23,287 nt of DNA from an uncultured Agathobaculum sp. (GCA_944376955.1 CALWEB010000039.1:1-23287), one strand, 5' to 3'. Positions 7,971 through 14,470 are shown, counted from the first letter of the stretch. Numbers and translations: made by a program. The notes: generated from the sequence alone by a model not told the origin.

Positions 7971-9002
7971 ATGTCAAATGTAAAAATCGGCGTAGTAGGC
8001 TGCGGCCGTATCGGCAAGCTGCACATCAACAACCTGATCAACTCCGTACCGGGCGTACAGGTCGTTGCGGCAGCTGATCCGATGCTGGACAAGTCCGGCG
8101 CGCGTGAGTGGCTGGCGGAGCGCAAGATCACCAACGTTTCCACCGACTTCATGGATGTTATCAACAATCCTGAGGTTGACGTTGTGTTCGTTTGCTCCTC
8201 CACCGACACGCACTGCGATGTTTCCATGGCGGCTGTCAACGCCGGCAAGCATGTATTCTGCGAGAAGCCGATCGACTATGATATTGAGAAGATCAAGAAG
8301 CTGCTCGCTCTGGTTGAAGAGAAGGGCGTTAAGTTCCAGGTTGGCTTCAACCGCCGCTTCGACCACAACCACAAGGCTGTGGCTGACGCTGTTAAGGACG
8401 GCACGATCGGCGAACCGCACATCGTTATCGTTTCCTCCCGTGACCCCGAGCCGCCCCCGGCATCCTATGTTGCTGTTTCCGGCGGTATCTTCTACGACAT
8501 GATGATCCACGACTTCGACATGGTTCGCTACGTAACCGGTTCTGAGGCTGTTGAGATTTCCGCTGTCGGCTCCTGCCTGGTTAACCCGAACCTGCAGGAA
8601 GAGTCCGGTATCCCGGACGTTGACACCGCTGTTGTTACCATGAAGATGGCTAACGGCTGCATCGCGGTTATCAACAACTCCCGTCAGGCTGTTTACGGCT
8701 ACGACCAGCGCGTTGAGGCGTTCGGCTCCAAGGGCATGGCTTCCGATGCCAACGACCTGCTGAACACCACCACCGTTATGACCAAGGACGGCGCTCACTC
8801 CGAAAAGCCGCTGTGGTTCTTCCTTGAGCGCTACAATCAGGCGTTCATCAATCAGGTTATCGCGTTTGTTGACGCGATCAACAACGATACCGAGACCCCG
8901 GTTGGTGCTGTCGATGGCTTGCGTCCGGTTCTGATGGCTAAGGCTGCTACCGAGTCCTGCCAGCAGGGCGGTAAGTGGATCGAGATTCCGGCAACTGTAT
9001 AA
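7971..9002 (+). CDS. iolG: inositol 2-dehydrogenase (Gfo/Idh/MocA family)
   Basis: 343 residues. A Rossmann NAD-binding domain starts with 'IGVVGCGRIGKLHINNL'. The Gfo/Idh/MocA catalytic motif 'CEKPID' provides Lys99, and Asp176 and His180 in 'GGIFYDMMIHDFDM' match the Lys97/Asp172/His176 triad of Bacillus subtilis IolG. 'QVGFNRRFDHNH', 'SRDPEPPPASYVAVSGG' and 'DVDTAVVT' are close to true IolG sequences. It should oxidise myo-inositol to 2-keto-myo-inositol (scyllo-inosose) with NAD+; relatives with other inositol isomers or sugars as substrate cannot be excluded. The start is the ATG at 7971 after GAAGGAG. Codon choice (GTT, GCT, AAC, ATC, CGC) suggests high expression, unlike the AT-richer symporter gene. 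Last gene of the operon. Confidence 0.9.
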   Translation: MSNVKIGVVGCGRIGKLHINNLINSVPGVQVVAAADPMLDKSGAREWLAERKITNVSTDFMDVINNPEVDVVFVCSSTDTHCDVSMAAVNAGKHVFCEKPIDYDIEKIKKLLALVEEKGVKFQVGFNRRFDHNHKAVADAVKDGTIGEPHIVIVSSRDPEPPPASYVAVSGGIFYDMMIHDFDMVRYVTGSEAVEISAVGSCLVNPNLQEESGIPDVDTAVVTMKMANGCIAVINNSRQAVYGYDQRVEAFGSKGMASDANDLLNTTTVMTKDGAHSEKPLWFFLERYNQAFINQVIAFVDAINNDTETPVGAVDGLRPVLMAKAATESCQQGGKWIEIPATV

Positions 9003-9033
9003 GCACTCTCTTTTTCTTTCTTTTCCATTTTGA

Positions 9034-9075
9034 GAGGCGGCATTATATATTTTTTCTAATATATAATGCCGCCTC
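9034..9075 (+). terminator. long perfect hairpin after iolG
   Basis: GAGGCGGCATTATATATT (9034-9051) and its exact complement AATATATAATGCCGCCTC (9058-9075) form an 18-bp stem with a six-base loop, 31 bases after iolG. No T-run follows on either strand, so it is not a standard intrinsic terminator. It may end or stabilise the operon transcript. Confidence 0.55.
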
Positions 9076-9296
9076 AACTTGTCGATAAACCTCATTCGTG
9101 GAGGGAACATGAGTCGGATTTCCGATAGCCTCAAATTGGCATGGAAATTCATATCAAATTTTTAATTTGTCCCGATGAAATTTAACCGTTGTAAATTATT
9201 TGTATAATTTGCTGGAAAAAGTTATTGGAACATGAAGGAAGAGCAGAGGGATAAAACAATGAATGGTAGAGGGCTTCGATGAATAGCCCGGTTTGT

Positions 9297-9323
9297 ACCG
9301 TGTGGTTTGCCACGCGGTTTTGT
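9297..9323 (+). terminator. intrinsic terminator-like hairpin inside the leader
   Basis: ACCGTGTGG (9297-9305), loop TTTG, CCACGCGGT (9310-9318): nine pairs including one G-U, followed by TTTGTT. A short CGGT just before (about 9289-9292) could instead pair with the ACCG of the left arm. Confidence 0.5.
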
Positions 9324-9357
9324 TATATATACGGCTTTGGTGAAGGAGGTGGTTCCC

Positions 9358-9393
9358 ATGTGTTGTTTAGCGCATGGGTTCGCCATGCGGTAA
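9358..9393 (+). CDS. possible 11-residue leader peptide MCCLAHGFAMR
   Basis: An ATG lies eight bases after GGAGG (9345-9349), the best ribosome site in this region, and the frame closes after MCCLAHGFAMR. The frame spans hairpin arms that can pair in two exclusive ways: CCCATG 9355-9360 with CATGGG 9373-9378, or CGCATGG 9371-9377 with CCATGCG 9383-9389. A GTG at 9360 opens an overlapping 22-residue frame (LFSAWVRHAVSQKQ...) from the same site. Whether either is translated is unknown. Confidence 0.3.
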   Translation: MCCLAHGFAMR

Positions 9394-9429
9394 GTCAGAA
9401 ACAAGATCACAACAGAAAGGACTGAGAAA

Positions 9430-10024
9430 ATGGCATTTTTGAAAAAACGCTTCAAGCGGGTAACTTCTATGGGGCTTGCGCTGCTGCTGGCGGTGTCGGC
9501 GTTCCCGTCCGCGGCCTTCGCCGCATCGGAAAGCACGCTGGCCGAGGTCACGGCCAAGTTCCTCGACGCGGAAAACGGCAAGGAGATCACCGCGCCGGAA
9601 ACCTACCGTGTCACGCATGAAGAAAAGTCGCCGCAGGAGATCGAGAATTACACCTACGTCGATTACACCGAGAGCGTCGAGTACGTCTACTCGCACAAGG
9701 ACCTGACCTATATCGTCGGCTACCCGGACGAAAGCGTCCGAGCAGACGCGCCCATGACCCGCGCAGAAGCCGCAACCGTGTTTTATCGCCTATATGACGG
9801 TGAGTACGGGTACGAACGCCGGTGTAAGCGGCGATGTGTCTCGATTGACGTTTGCAAAGGTGATTTGCCAGCTCACCGGACGTGACACCAGCCCGGATAC
9901 CACGGGTTACAGCGGCAATGTTCAGTATTATCCGGACGTCACTTCGTCTGTCGATCTGGTGACCGAGGTTTCGCATGAGCATGATTATATGCTGGATGCG
10001 GACGGCAACGAATACTGGATTTAA
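9430..10024 (+). pseudogene. S-layer-homology (SLH) secreted protein, frameshifted and probably shortened
   Basis: The ATG at 9430 follows AAAGGA. A signal peptide (basic head, 'GLALLLAVSAFPSAAFA', cleavage near residue 31) is followed by a linker and an SLH repeat ('YIVGYPDESVRADAPMTRAEA', 'ATVFYRLYD'). The reading frame then goes wrong near a GGG at 9808-9810. Dropping one G restores 'GEYGTNAGVSGDVSRLTFAK' and 'VICQLTGRDTSPDTTG' up to the TAA at 10024, which is a second SLH-like unit. As it stands, translation runs into a basic nonsense tail and stops at 9885. Repaired, the product would be about 197 residues, short for SLH proteins, so an internal deletion is likely too. SLH repeats bind secondary wall polymer. 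Confidence 0.7.
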
Positions 10025-10040
10025 GCGGAAGTAAAATAAG

Positions 10041-10074
10041 GAAATCCCCCGTTTTTTTGCAAACGGGGGATTTC
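10041..10074. terminator. bidirectional terminator between SLH remnant and DUF2798 gene
   Basis: GAAATCCCCCGTTT (10041-10054) pairs perfectly with AAACGGGGGATTTC (10061-10074) around a six-base loop. The flanks are modestly T-rich on the minus-strand side (CCTTATTTTAC). It separates two convergent genes. Confidence 0.75.
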
Positions 10075-10179
10075 AGTTTGTCGAGAAACCCGGTTATCCA
10101 TCAAGCATAAGTCGCGTTTCTGGTGTATAGAGGCCAAAAAGGAAAAACAAAAGGCAAGTGCTTTTCCTTCCACAACCAA

Positions 10180-10662
10180 TTATGCCGCAATGGTGCCAAC
10201 CGGGAACGCTTTGCGGAATACAAAGCGAACCAGCGGGCCAGCGATAATGAGCTGGAACGGCAGTGCCATGATAAAGTTAAAGGGAATGTTGTGCAGCCAC
10301 TGCATAAGGATGCCAGACCACATACCGGTGTGGAAGCAGCCCTCAACTGCGCCGTACAGCGACATGATAATCACCATAGGAACGACCATGCAGGACGAAA
10401 TGGTGATAACCTTGCGGCGCACGCTGCTGTCCGGACGGAGCAGGAAGCGGAACGCAACACCCTTTGCCAGCTTGGAGACAAAGAACCAGTCGCAGCAGAA
10501 TGCAAAGATATAGGCAATGGGGAATCCCAGCCAAGCCATCTGGATGGCTTCGAGCGACACGCCGCCGTGCTGGAGTGCTACATTATAGTTGCTCATCCAA
10601 AACACCATACAGAAGCACATGATAACCGAGTAGACCAGACTTTCCCGTTTATTTTGAGGCAT
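10180..10662 (-). CDS. DUF2798 family membrane protein
   Basis: 160 residues with four hydrophobic segments (about 9-27, 42-62, 85-107 and 122-146). The two halves look alike: 'YSVIMCFCMVFWMSNYN...WLGFPIAYIFAFCCDWF' and 'SSCMVVPMVIIMSLYGA...NIPFNFIMALPFQLIIAGPL'. This is the tandem DUF2798 arrangement, in which each unit has two helices with conserved 'M...M..YN' and 'W....P.A...A' features. No function is established for the family. A GGAGAA site precedes the ATG on the minus strand. It faces the SLH remnant across a bidirectional terminator. It sits between cargo and recombinase, with no visible operon partner. Confidence 0.8.
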   Translation of the reverse strand: MPQNKRESLVYSVIMCFCMVFWMSNYNVALQHGGVSLEAIQMAWLGFPIAYIFAFCCDWFFVSKLAKGVAFRFLLRPDSSVRRKVITISSCMVVPMVIIMSLYGAVEGCFHTGMWSGILMQWLHNIPFNFIMALPFQLIIAGPLVRFVFRKAFPVGTIAA

Positions 10663-11061
10663 TGTTATATTCTCCTTTTATTAAAATACAAAAGTCAGGC
10701 AAACAGAAGCGACACACATGGCGCGGACTTCTTCGTGCAGGGATTATTATAGCAAATTTTGCGTTCCGTTCGTAATTGTGAGTGTTTCCAAATTGTTCTG
10801 TCCGCAGCCATGCGTTTCGGGATAAAGTGCGCATGCAAACGATTTTTCTCGACTGAATAGATTGGTTTGATGCAGTATAGTTTGCAGTTTCATAATATCA
10901 GTCTTCCGGGTATCCATCCGTAAAATCTGTTAAGGCGGCAGTATGGATAGAACTGGCCAAGGCGTTTGTTTAGAAGAAAAGCTGCAAACGGTAGGATAGA
11001 TACGAATAGCGTACAAGCAGCTTTGCATATAGTTGGTTTTGAAATGGATGGTGATTGCAAT
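10663..11061. promoter_or_regulatory. intergenic region with promoter of the DUF2798 gene
   Basis: On the minus strand a TATAAT (10746-10751) lies about 85 bases before the DUF2798 start, with only weak -35 matches. Plus-strand TATAGT at 10876-10881 could serve the small gene at 11062, again with a weak -35. I see no other gene. A longer plus frame from 10966 has no ribosome site. Confidence 0.4.
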
Positions 11062-11211
11062 ATGGCAAAAGAACAAGTGCAGGTCGTTTGCAAGAGCGTT
11101 TTTGAAAATACAGAGAATTGTTGCAGTACAGCACGGCTGACCCAGAAATGGATGGAACTGATTAACCTGATGGAAAAGTGCAAAGAGAATATTGCGACAA
11201 CAGGGCAATGA
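11062..11211 (+). CDS. small hypothetical protein upstream of the serine recombinase
   Basis: A 49-residue frame, MAKEQVQVVCKSVFENTENC followed by CSTARLTQKWMELINLMEK and a short tail. It is hydrophilic, has three Cys in the first half and a likely C-terminal helix, and carries no signal or membrane segment. A weak GGATGG site precedes the ATG at 11062; an ATG at 11044 in the same frame has none. It reads in the same direction as the recombinase and stops 68 bases before it, with the recombinase promoter overlapping its end. I do not recognise the family. Position would fit a recombinase accessory protein, but nothing in the sequence shows that. Confidence 0.5.
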   Translation: MAKEQVQVVCKSVFENTENCCSTARLTQKWMELINLMEKCKENIATTGQ

Positions 11212-11256
11212 CAAGCCGTTTTCTGTGCGTTATAATAGGTACAGAAAATGGCTTGT
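11208..11256 (+). promoter_or_regulatory. recombinase promoter embedded in a 16-bp inverted repeat
   Basis: ATGACA (11208-11213), exactly 17 bases, then TATAAT (11231-11236): a strong vegetative promoter 44 bases before the recombinase ATG. ACAAGCCGTTTTCTGT (11211-11226) and ACAGAAAATGGCTTGT (11241-11256) are inverted copies with one mismatch. The repeat brackets the -10 box and its right arm covers the expected start point, as an operator would. Confidence 0.7.
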
Positions 11257-11279
11257 TCCTATCTTGGAGGAGATAGAAC

Positions 11280-12833
11280 ATGAAAGTCGCTATTTACTGT
11301 CGGTTATCCGAGGAAGATCGGAACAAGCAGGTCGAAACTGACGATTCGGGCAGTATTCAGAACCAGAAAGCCATGCTGGTACAGTATGCAAGAGAACAGG
11401 GGTGGGAGCTTTACGGTATTTACAGCGATGATGATTACGCAGGGGCGGACAGACGCCGCCCGAAGTTCAACGAGCTGTTGGCGGATGCGGAAAAGCGAAA
11501 ATTTGACATTGTGCTTTGCAAAACACAGTCGCGCTTTACCCGCGAGTTGGAGCTGGTCGAAAAGTACATCCACGGGCTGTTCCCGCTGTGGGGCATTCGT
11601 TTTGTCAGTATTGTTGATAATGCAGACACGGCGAACAAGGGCAATAAGAAGTCGCGGCAGATCAACGGCCTTGTCAACGAGTGGTATTTAGAGGATATGT
11701 CGGACAATATCCGCAGCGTGCTGACAAACCGCCGTCAGAACGGTTATCATATTGGCGCGTTTGCACTCTATGGATACCGGAAAGACCCAAACCAAAAGGG
11801 ACATCTGCTGGTCGACTCGGAAGCGGCGGCGGTCGTTCATGAGGTCTTTGCCTTGTATGCACAGGGCTATGGCAAAACGACGATCGCCCGGATGCTCAAC
11901 GACCGCGGCGTTCCGAACCCAACCGAGTACAAGCGCCTGCATGGGCTGCGGTACCAGAACCCCAAAAGCGAGCAAAGCACGCTTTGGAAATATTATGCGA
12001 TTGCGGATATGCTGGAAAACGAGATTTATATCGGCAACATGGTGCAGGGCAAGTACGGCAGCGTTTCGTACAAGACCAAGCAGAACAAGCCACGTCCGCG
12101 GGAAGCATGGTATACCGTCGAAGGGACACATGAGCCGATCATTGAGCGGGAACTGTGGGACAGGGTTCAGACGCTGCGGCTGCAGCGCGCCAAGCCGTTC
12201 CGCGTGGGCAAGATCGGGTTGTTTGCCCGCAAGGCGCGGTGCGCGTACTGCGGCTATGTGATGCGGTCGAGCAAGACCAAGGAACGGCATTATCTCAAAT
12301 GTCCCAACCGTCATGTTGCGGCGGATGCCTGTCCCGGCGCTTTTATCGCAGTGGACAAACTGGAGCAGGCGGTGCTTGCAGAACTGAAATGCCTTTCGCA
12401 GTCCTATCTGGATCGGGACGCGCTCGAACAGGGCGTCGAATTTTGCACCAACCTGCAAGCGCAAAAAGCACGGCTGCAGGCGGATCTTGATACCTATCGG
12501 GATAAAGCAGCAGCGTATGCGAAGGGACTGCGGGAGCTGTATCTGGATAAGGTGAAAGGCGTACTGACCGAAGGGGATTACGTCGCCCTGTCCGCTGATT
12601 TCACGAAGGAGCGTAATCGGATGGAGCGTGTGATCGCGGACGGCGAACGGCAGCTGGACGAGCTGGAAGAACGCATCGCAGCAGGGGACAACCGCCGTGC
12701 ACTGGTTGAGCAGTACACGAATGTGGACCACCTGACCCGCGAAATGGTTGACATTTTGATCGACCATGTTTCGGTCGGCAGGCGGGCGAAGGGAACCAAA
12801 ACCGTACCGGTTGAGATTTTCTGGAAATTTTGA
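11280..12833 (+). CDS. large serine recombinase (TndX/TnpX-type)
   Basis: 517 residues. The resolvase domain (about 2-155) has the nucleophile Ser10 in 'AIYCRLSEED' and Arg85/Arg88 in 'KTQSRFTRELE'. A recombinase domain follows (about 160-300, 'GYHIGAFALYGYRKD', 'GYGKTTIARMLNDRGV'). A zinc ribbon (Cys321, Cys324, Cys341, Cys351) and a long coiled coil (about 385-480) complete the protein. This is the full architecture of the large serine recombinases that move clostridial elements such as Tn4451 and Tn5397, and no key residue is missing. GGAGG sits nine bases before the ATG at 11280. It lies next to the apparent right end of the element, within cotJC, as expected if it catalysed that insertion. 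Confidence 0.93.
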   Translation: MKVAIYCRLSEEDRNKQVETDDSGSIQNQKAMLVQYAREQGWELYGIYSDDDYAGADRRRPKFNELLADAEKRKFDIVLCKTQSRFTRELELVEKYIHGLFPLWGIRFVSIVDNADTANKGNKKSRQINGLVNEWYLEDMSDNIRSVLTNRRQNGYHIGAFALYGYRKDPNQKGHLLVDSEAAAVVHEVFALYAQGYGKTTIARMLNDRGVPNPTEYKRLHGLRYQNPKSEQSTLWKYYAIADMLENEIYIGNMVQGKYGSVSYKTKQNKPRPREAWYTVEGTHEPIIERELWDRVQTLRLQRAKPFRVGKIGLFARKARCAYCGYVMRSSKTKERHYLKCPNRHVAADACPGAFIAVDKLEQAVLAELKCLSQSYLDRDALEQGVEFCTNLQAQKARLQADLDTYRDKAAAYAKGLRELYLDKVKGVLTEGDYVALSADFTKERNRMERVIADGERQLDELEERIAAGDNRRALVEQYTNVDHLTREMVDILIDHVSVGRRAKGTKTVPVEIFWKF

Positions 12834-12927
12834 CACGGATGTCGGAAATTGTGTTTTATACACAATGAACGCCGGTGTTGTCTGTTGAAAACGGCGGAAA
12901 AAGTTGCGCATTTCTGGTTGTAGCATC
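12834..12927. mobile_element. probable right end of the integrated element inside cotJC
   Basis: cotJC homology (minus strand) stops between about 12915 and 12927. The 90 bases between it and the recombinase stop hold a small inverted repeat, ATTGTGT (12848-12854) and ACACAAT (12860-12866), and a CGCCG/CGGCG pair further right. The exact crossover bases cannot be set without the left end or an empty site. Confidence 0.6.
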
Positions 12928-13332
12928 TGCCGCCAGATCTTCAAACAGATCGGTAATCGGATCGCCCTTGCTTTGCAGGGCAGATGCCGAAAACGGGATG
13001 CCGGCGGCAGACTGCGGATAGATACCGGTCGTGTGATCGACGAAATAGGCATCAAAGCCGCCCTCTTTGATCTGTTCAGGGGTCAGGTTGCGGGTCAGCT
13101 GATAGACAATGGCGGCGATCATCTCCTGATGCGCCAGTTCCTCCGTGCCGATGTCGGTCAGGATGGCCTTGCCTTCTTTGTACGGCATGGCATAACGCTG
13201 GTTGAGGTAGCGCATGGCCGCGCCGATCTCGCCGTCCGGGCCACCAAGCTGCGTGATAACGATCTTGGCGGTCTGCGGGTCGGGATGCTTGATATTTACC
13301 GGGTATTGTAAACGCTTATCGTATGACCACAT
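12856..13332 (-). pseudogene. cotJC: spore coat protein CotJC (manganese-catalase family), 3'-truncated by insertion
   Basis: Starts MWSYDKRLQYPVNIKHP and keeps the CotJC/Mn-catalase pattern through 'GGPDGEIGAAMRYLNQRYAMP' (Glu35), 'GTEELAHQEMIA' (Glu65, His68), 'DHTTGIYPQSAAGIPFSA' and 'GDPITDLFEDLAAD'. After about residue 136 the sequence becomes a foreign 22-residue tail (ATTRNAQLFPPFSTDNTGVH...). Intact CotJC proteins run to roughly 190 residues and supply two more manganese ligands, a Glu just after this point and a His in an 'EI.HFQRF'-type motif. Both are gone, so catalase activity is unlikely. Start and CotJB stop overlap (TGATG), so the operon is otherwise intact. Confidence 0.85.
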
Positions 13333-13589
13333 CAGTTATCCTCTCCTTCCCACGGCCACGGGTCGTCGATCCAGCGCCAGTTGCCGACGCGAGTGTCAAC
13401 CTCGCGGGCGGTCAGCGGGCCGTAGGCGTCCTCGTACTCCGCTGCGGCTTTGTCAAAAGCGGTGCGCATCTTGCTGTAATAGGCCAGTGCGGCGGTGTTT
13501 TTCGGATGGCCGTCGAGATACTGGATCACATCGACCAGTGCGAAATCATACATGCGCACACGGCTGAGCAGTTTTTCGCGTTCGGTCAT
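13332..13589 (-). CDS. cotJB: spore coat protein CotJB
   Basis: 85 residues: 'EKLLSRVRMYDFALVDVIQY', 'LDGHPKNTAALAYYSKMR' and an acidic, Trp-rich end 'WRWIDDPWPWEGEDN', all characteristic of CotJB. It is made in the mother cell and assembled with CotJA and CotJC in the inner spore coat. The ATG lies within the end of cotJA (four-base overlap), and its TGA overlaps the cotJC start, so the three genes are translationally coupled. The length is normal for the family. It is unaffected by the insertion in cotJC. Confidence 0.92.
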   Translation of the reverse strand: MTEREKLLSRVRMYDFALVDVIQYLDGHPKNTAALAYYSKMRTAFDKAAAEYEDAYGPLTAREVDTRVGNWRWIDDPWPWEGEDN

Positions 13590-13783
13590 TGCGGGACAGC
13601 CTCCTCTCCGAGGAAGGGCTTGTCGAGCGCCGGGAAAATGGTGCCGCGGCTGAAGGCAAGCGCGGGTTCATACGGCGTATCAAAGCTTTGCGCCGGCACA
13701 AAGGCCATGGCAAGCGAAAGCAGACGGGGATCAATGCTGTCCGCAGGCAGCGCCTGATCGCCCGAAGGGTTGGTCGTATTCAT
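13586..13783 (-). CDS. cotJA: spore coat associated protein CotJA
   Basis: 65 residues with the CotJA core 'LAMAFVPAQSFDTPYEPALAF' and 'GTIFPALDKPFLGEE', in which the Pro/Phe/Tyr-rich motif is conserved across spore formers. First gene of the cotJABC operon. AAGGAG lies about 11 bases before the ATG. The gene is complete and directs a small coat or inner-coat component synthesised in the mother cell during sporulation. Its presence says the host belongs to an endospore-forming lineage. Confidence 0.9.
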   Translation of the reverse strand: MNTTNPSGDQALPADSIDPRLLSLAMAFVPAQSFDTPYEPALAFSRGTIFPALDKPFLGEEAVPQ

Positions 13784-13830
13784 ATGCAGGTTGCTCCTTG
13801 TTTGTCGGTTTGAGGCCTCGCCTCAATGTC

Positions 13831-13838
13831 AGTGTATG
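13831..13838 (-). promoter_or_regulatory. cotJA: candidate sporulation (sigma-E-type) -10 box for cotJABC
   Basis: Read on the minus strand, CATACACT matches the sigma-E -10 consensus (CATACA.T) about 50 bases before cotJA. The -35 match is poor. A 7-bp palindrome TTGAGGC/GCCTCAA (13810-13826) lies between it and the gene. Bacillus cotJ is known to be sigma-E dependent; the assignment here is inference. Confidence 0.4.
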
Positions 13839-13855
13839 CCGCAGGAAAAAAGACG

Positions 13856-13884
13856 GTGAAAGCGTGGGCAAACTGTGGTATACT
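13856..13884 (+). promoter_or_regulatory. promoter of the TIGR01440 gene
   Basis: GTGAAA (13856-13861), 17 bases, TATACT (13879-13884), 26 bases before the ATG. Four of six and five of six matches to the vegetative consensus. Confidence 0.55.
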
Positions 13885-13909
13885 ATCCTTATCAAAGGAG
13901 GCATGAATT

Positions 13910-14470
13910 ATGGAGCTTTCTATCATCAAGGAACAGAGCGCAAAAGCGGCGGCGCTGGTGTGTGATGCCGCGAAGCTGCGCGCAGGGGATTTGTTTGTGG
14001 TTGGCTGCTCGTCAAGCGAGGTGTGCGGGGAAAAGATCGGCACCCATTCTAGCGTAGAGGTGGCCGAAGCGGTGTTTGACGGCATTTACGGTGTTCTGCG
14101 TGAGCGGGATATCTATCTGGCTGCGCAGTGCTGCGAGCATTTGAACCGTGCACTGGTGGTTGAGCGGGCGGCCTGTGAGCGTTTCGGGCTGGACGAGGTC
14201 AATGTAATCCCGCAGCCCAAGGCCGGCGGTTCGTTTGCAACGACCGCCTATAAACGTTTTGCCGATCCGGTTGCGGTGGAGAACCTCAAGCAGTCTGCAT
14301 CCGCGGGCATGGATGTGGGCGGAACGCTTATCGGTATGCACATCAAGCCGGTGGTGGTGCCGCTCCGCATTGAGGTCAAGCACATTGGCGAGGCCATCCT
14401 GCTTTGTGCGCGCCGCCGCGCGAAGTTTGTCGGCGGCAGCCGCGCGGTATATAATGAAAAACTGTTGTGA
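13910..14470 (+). CDS. UPF0340 / TIGR01440 family protein (YwlG-like)
   Basis: 186 residues, full length for this family. Recognisable stretches are 'LFVVGCSSSEVCGEKIGTHS', 'YLAAQCCEHLNRALVVE' and 'PQPKAGGSFATTAYKRF', then 'AGMDVGGTLIGMHIKPVVVP'. No signal or membrane segment is present. Bacillus subtilis YwlG is the named relative; the function is not established. AAAGGAGG lies ahead of the ATG at 13910, and a nearby ATG at 13903 is out of frame. Its stop overlaps the ribosome site of the HAD gene, so the two are co-translated. Confidence 0.9.
   Translation: MELSIIKEQSAKAAALVCDAAKLRAGDLFVVGCSSSEVCGEKIGTHSSVEVAEAVFDGIYGVLRERDIYLAAQCCEHLNRALVVERAACERFGLDEVNVIPQPKAGGSFATTAYKRFADPVAVENLKQSASAGMDVGGTLIGMHIKPVVVPLRIEVKHIGEAILLCARRRAKFVGGSRAVYNEKLL

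Larger units (their letters stand above)
9077..9429 (+). promoter_or_regulatory. structured leader upstream of the SLH-protein remnant
   Basis: This gene-free stretch contains a possible -10 TATAAT (9203-9208, no clear -35) and three RNA hairpins. They are GGGCT/AGCCC near 9270-9290, a terminator-like hairpin at 9297-9318, and CGCATGG/CCATGCG at 9371-9389. A strong ribosome site AAGGAGGT (9343-9350) serves an 11-codon frame at 9358-9393. Read together it looks like an attenuated leader. No known riboswitch class was recognised. Confidence 0.4.

Noticed and set aside
7974..9152. Long minus-strand open frame opposite iolG
   Set aside because: It mirrors a well-supported gene with strong codon bias, has no ribosome site and no recognisable domain; it is a shadow of the GC-rich codons.
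10123..10752. Plus-strand 209-codon frame opposite the DUF2798 gene
   Set aside because: Charged, His/Asn-rich sequence without a ribosome site, covering the complement of a membrane protein whose helices are obvious.
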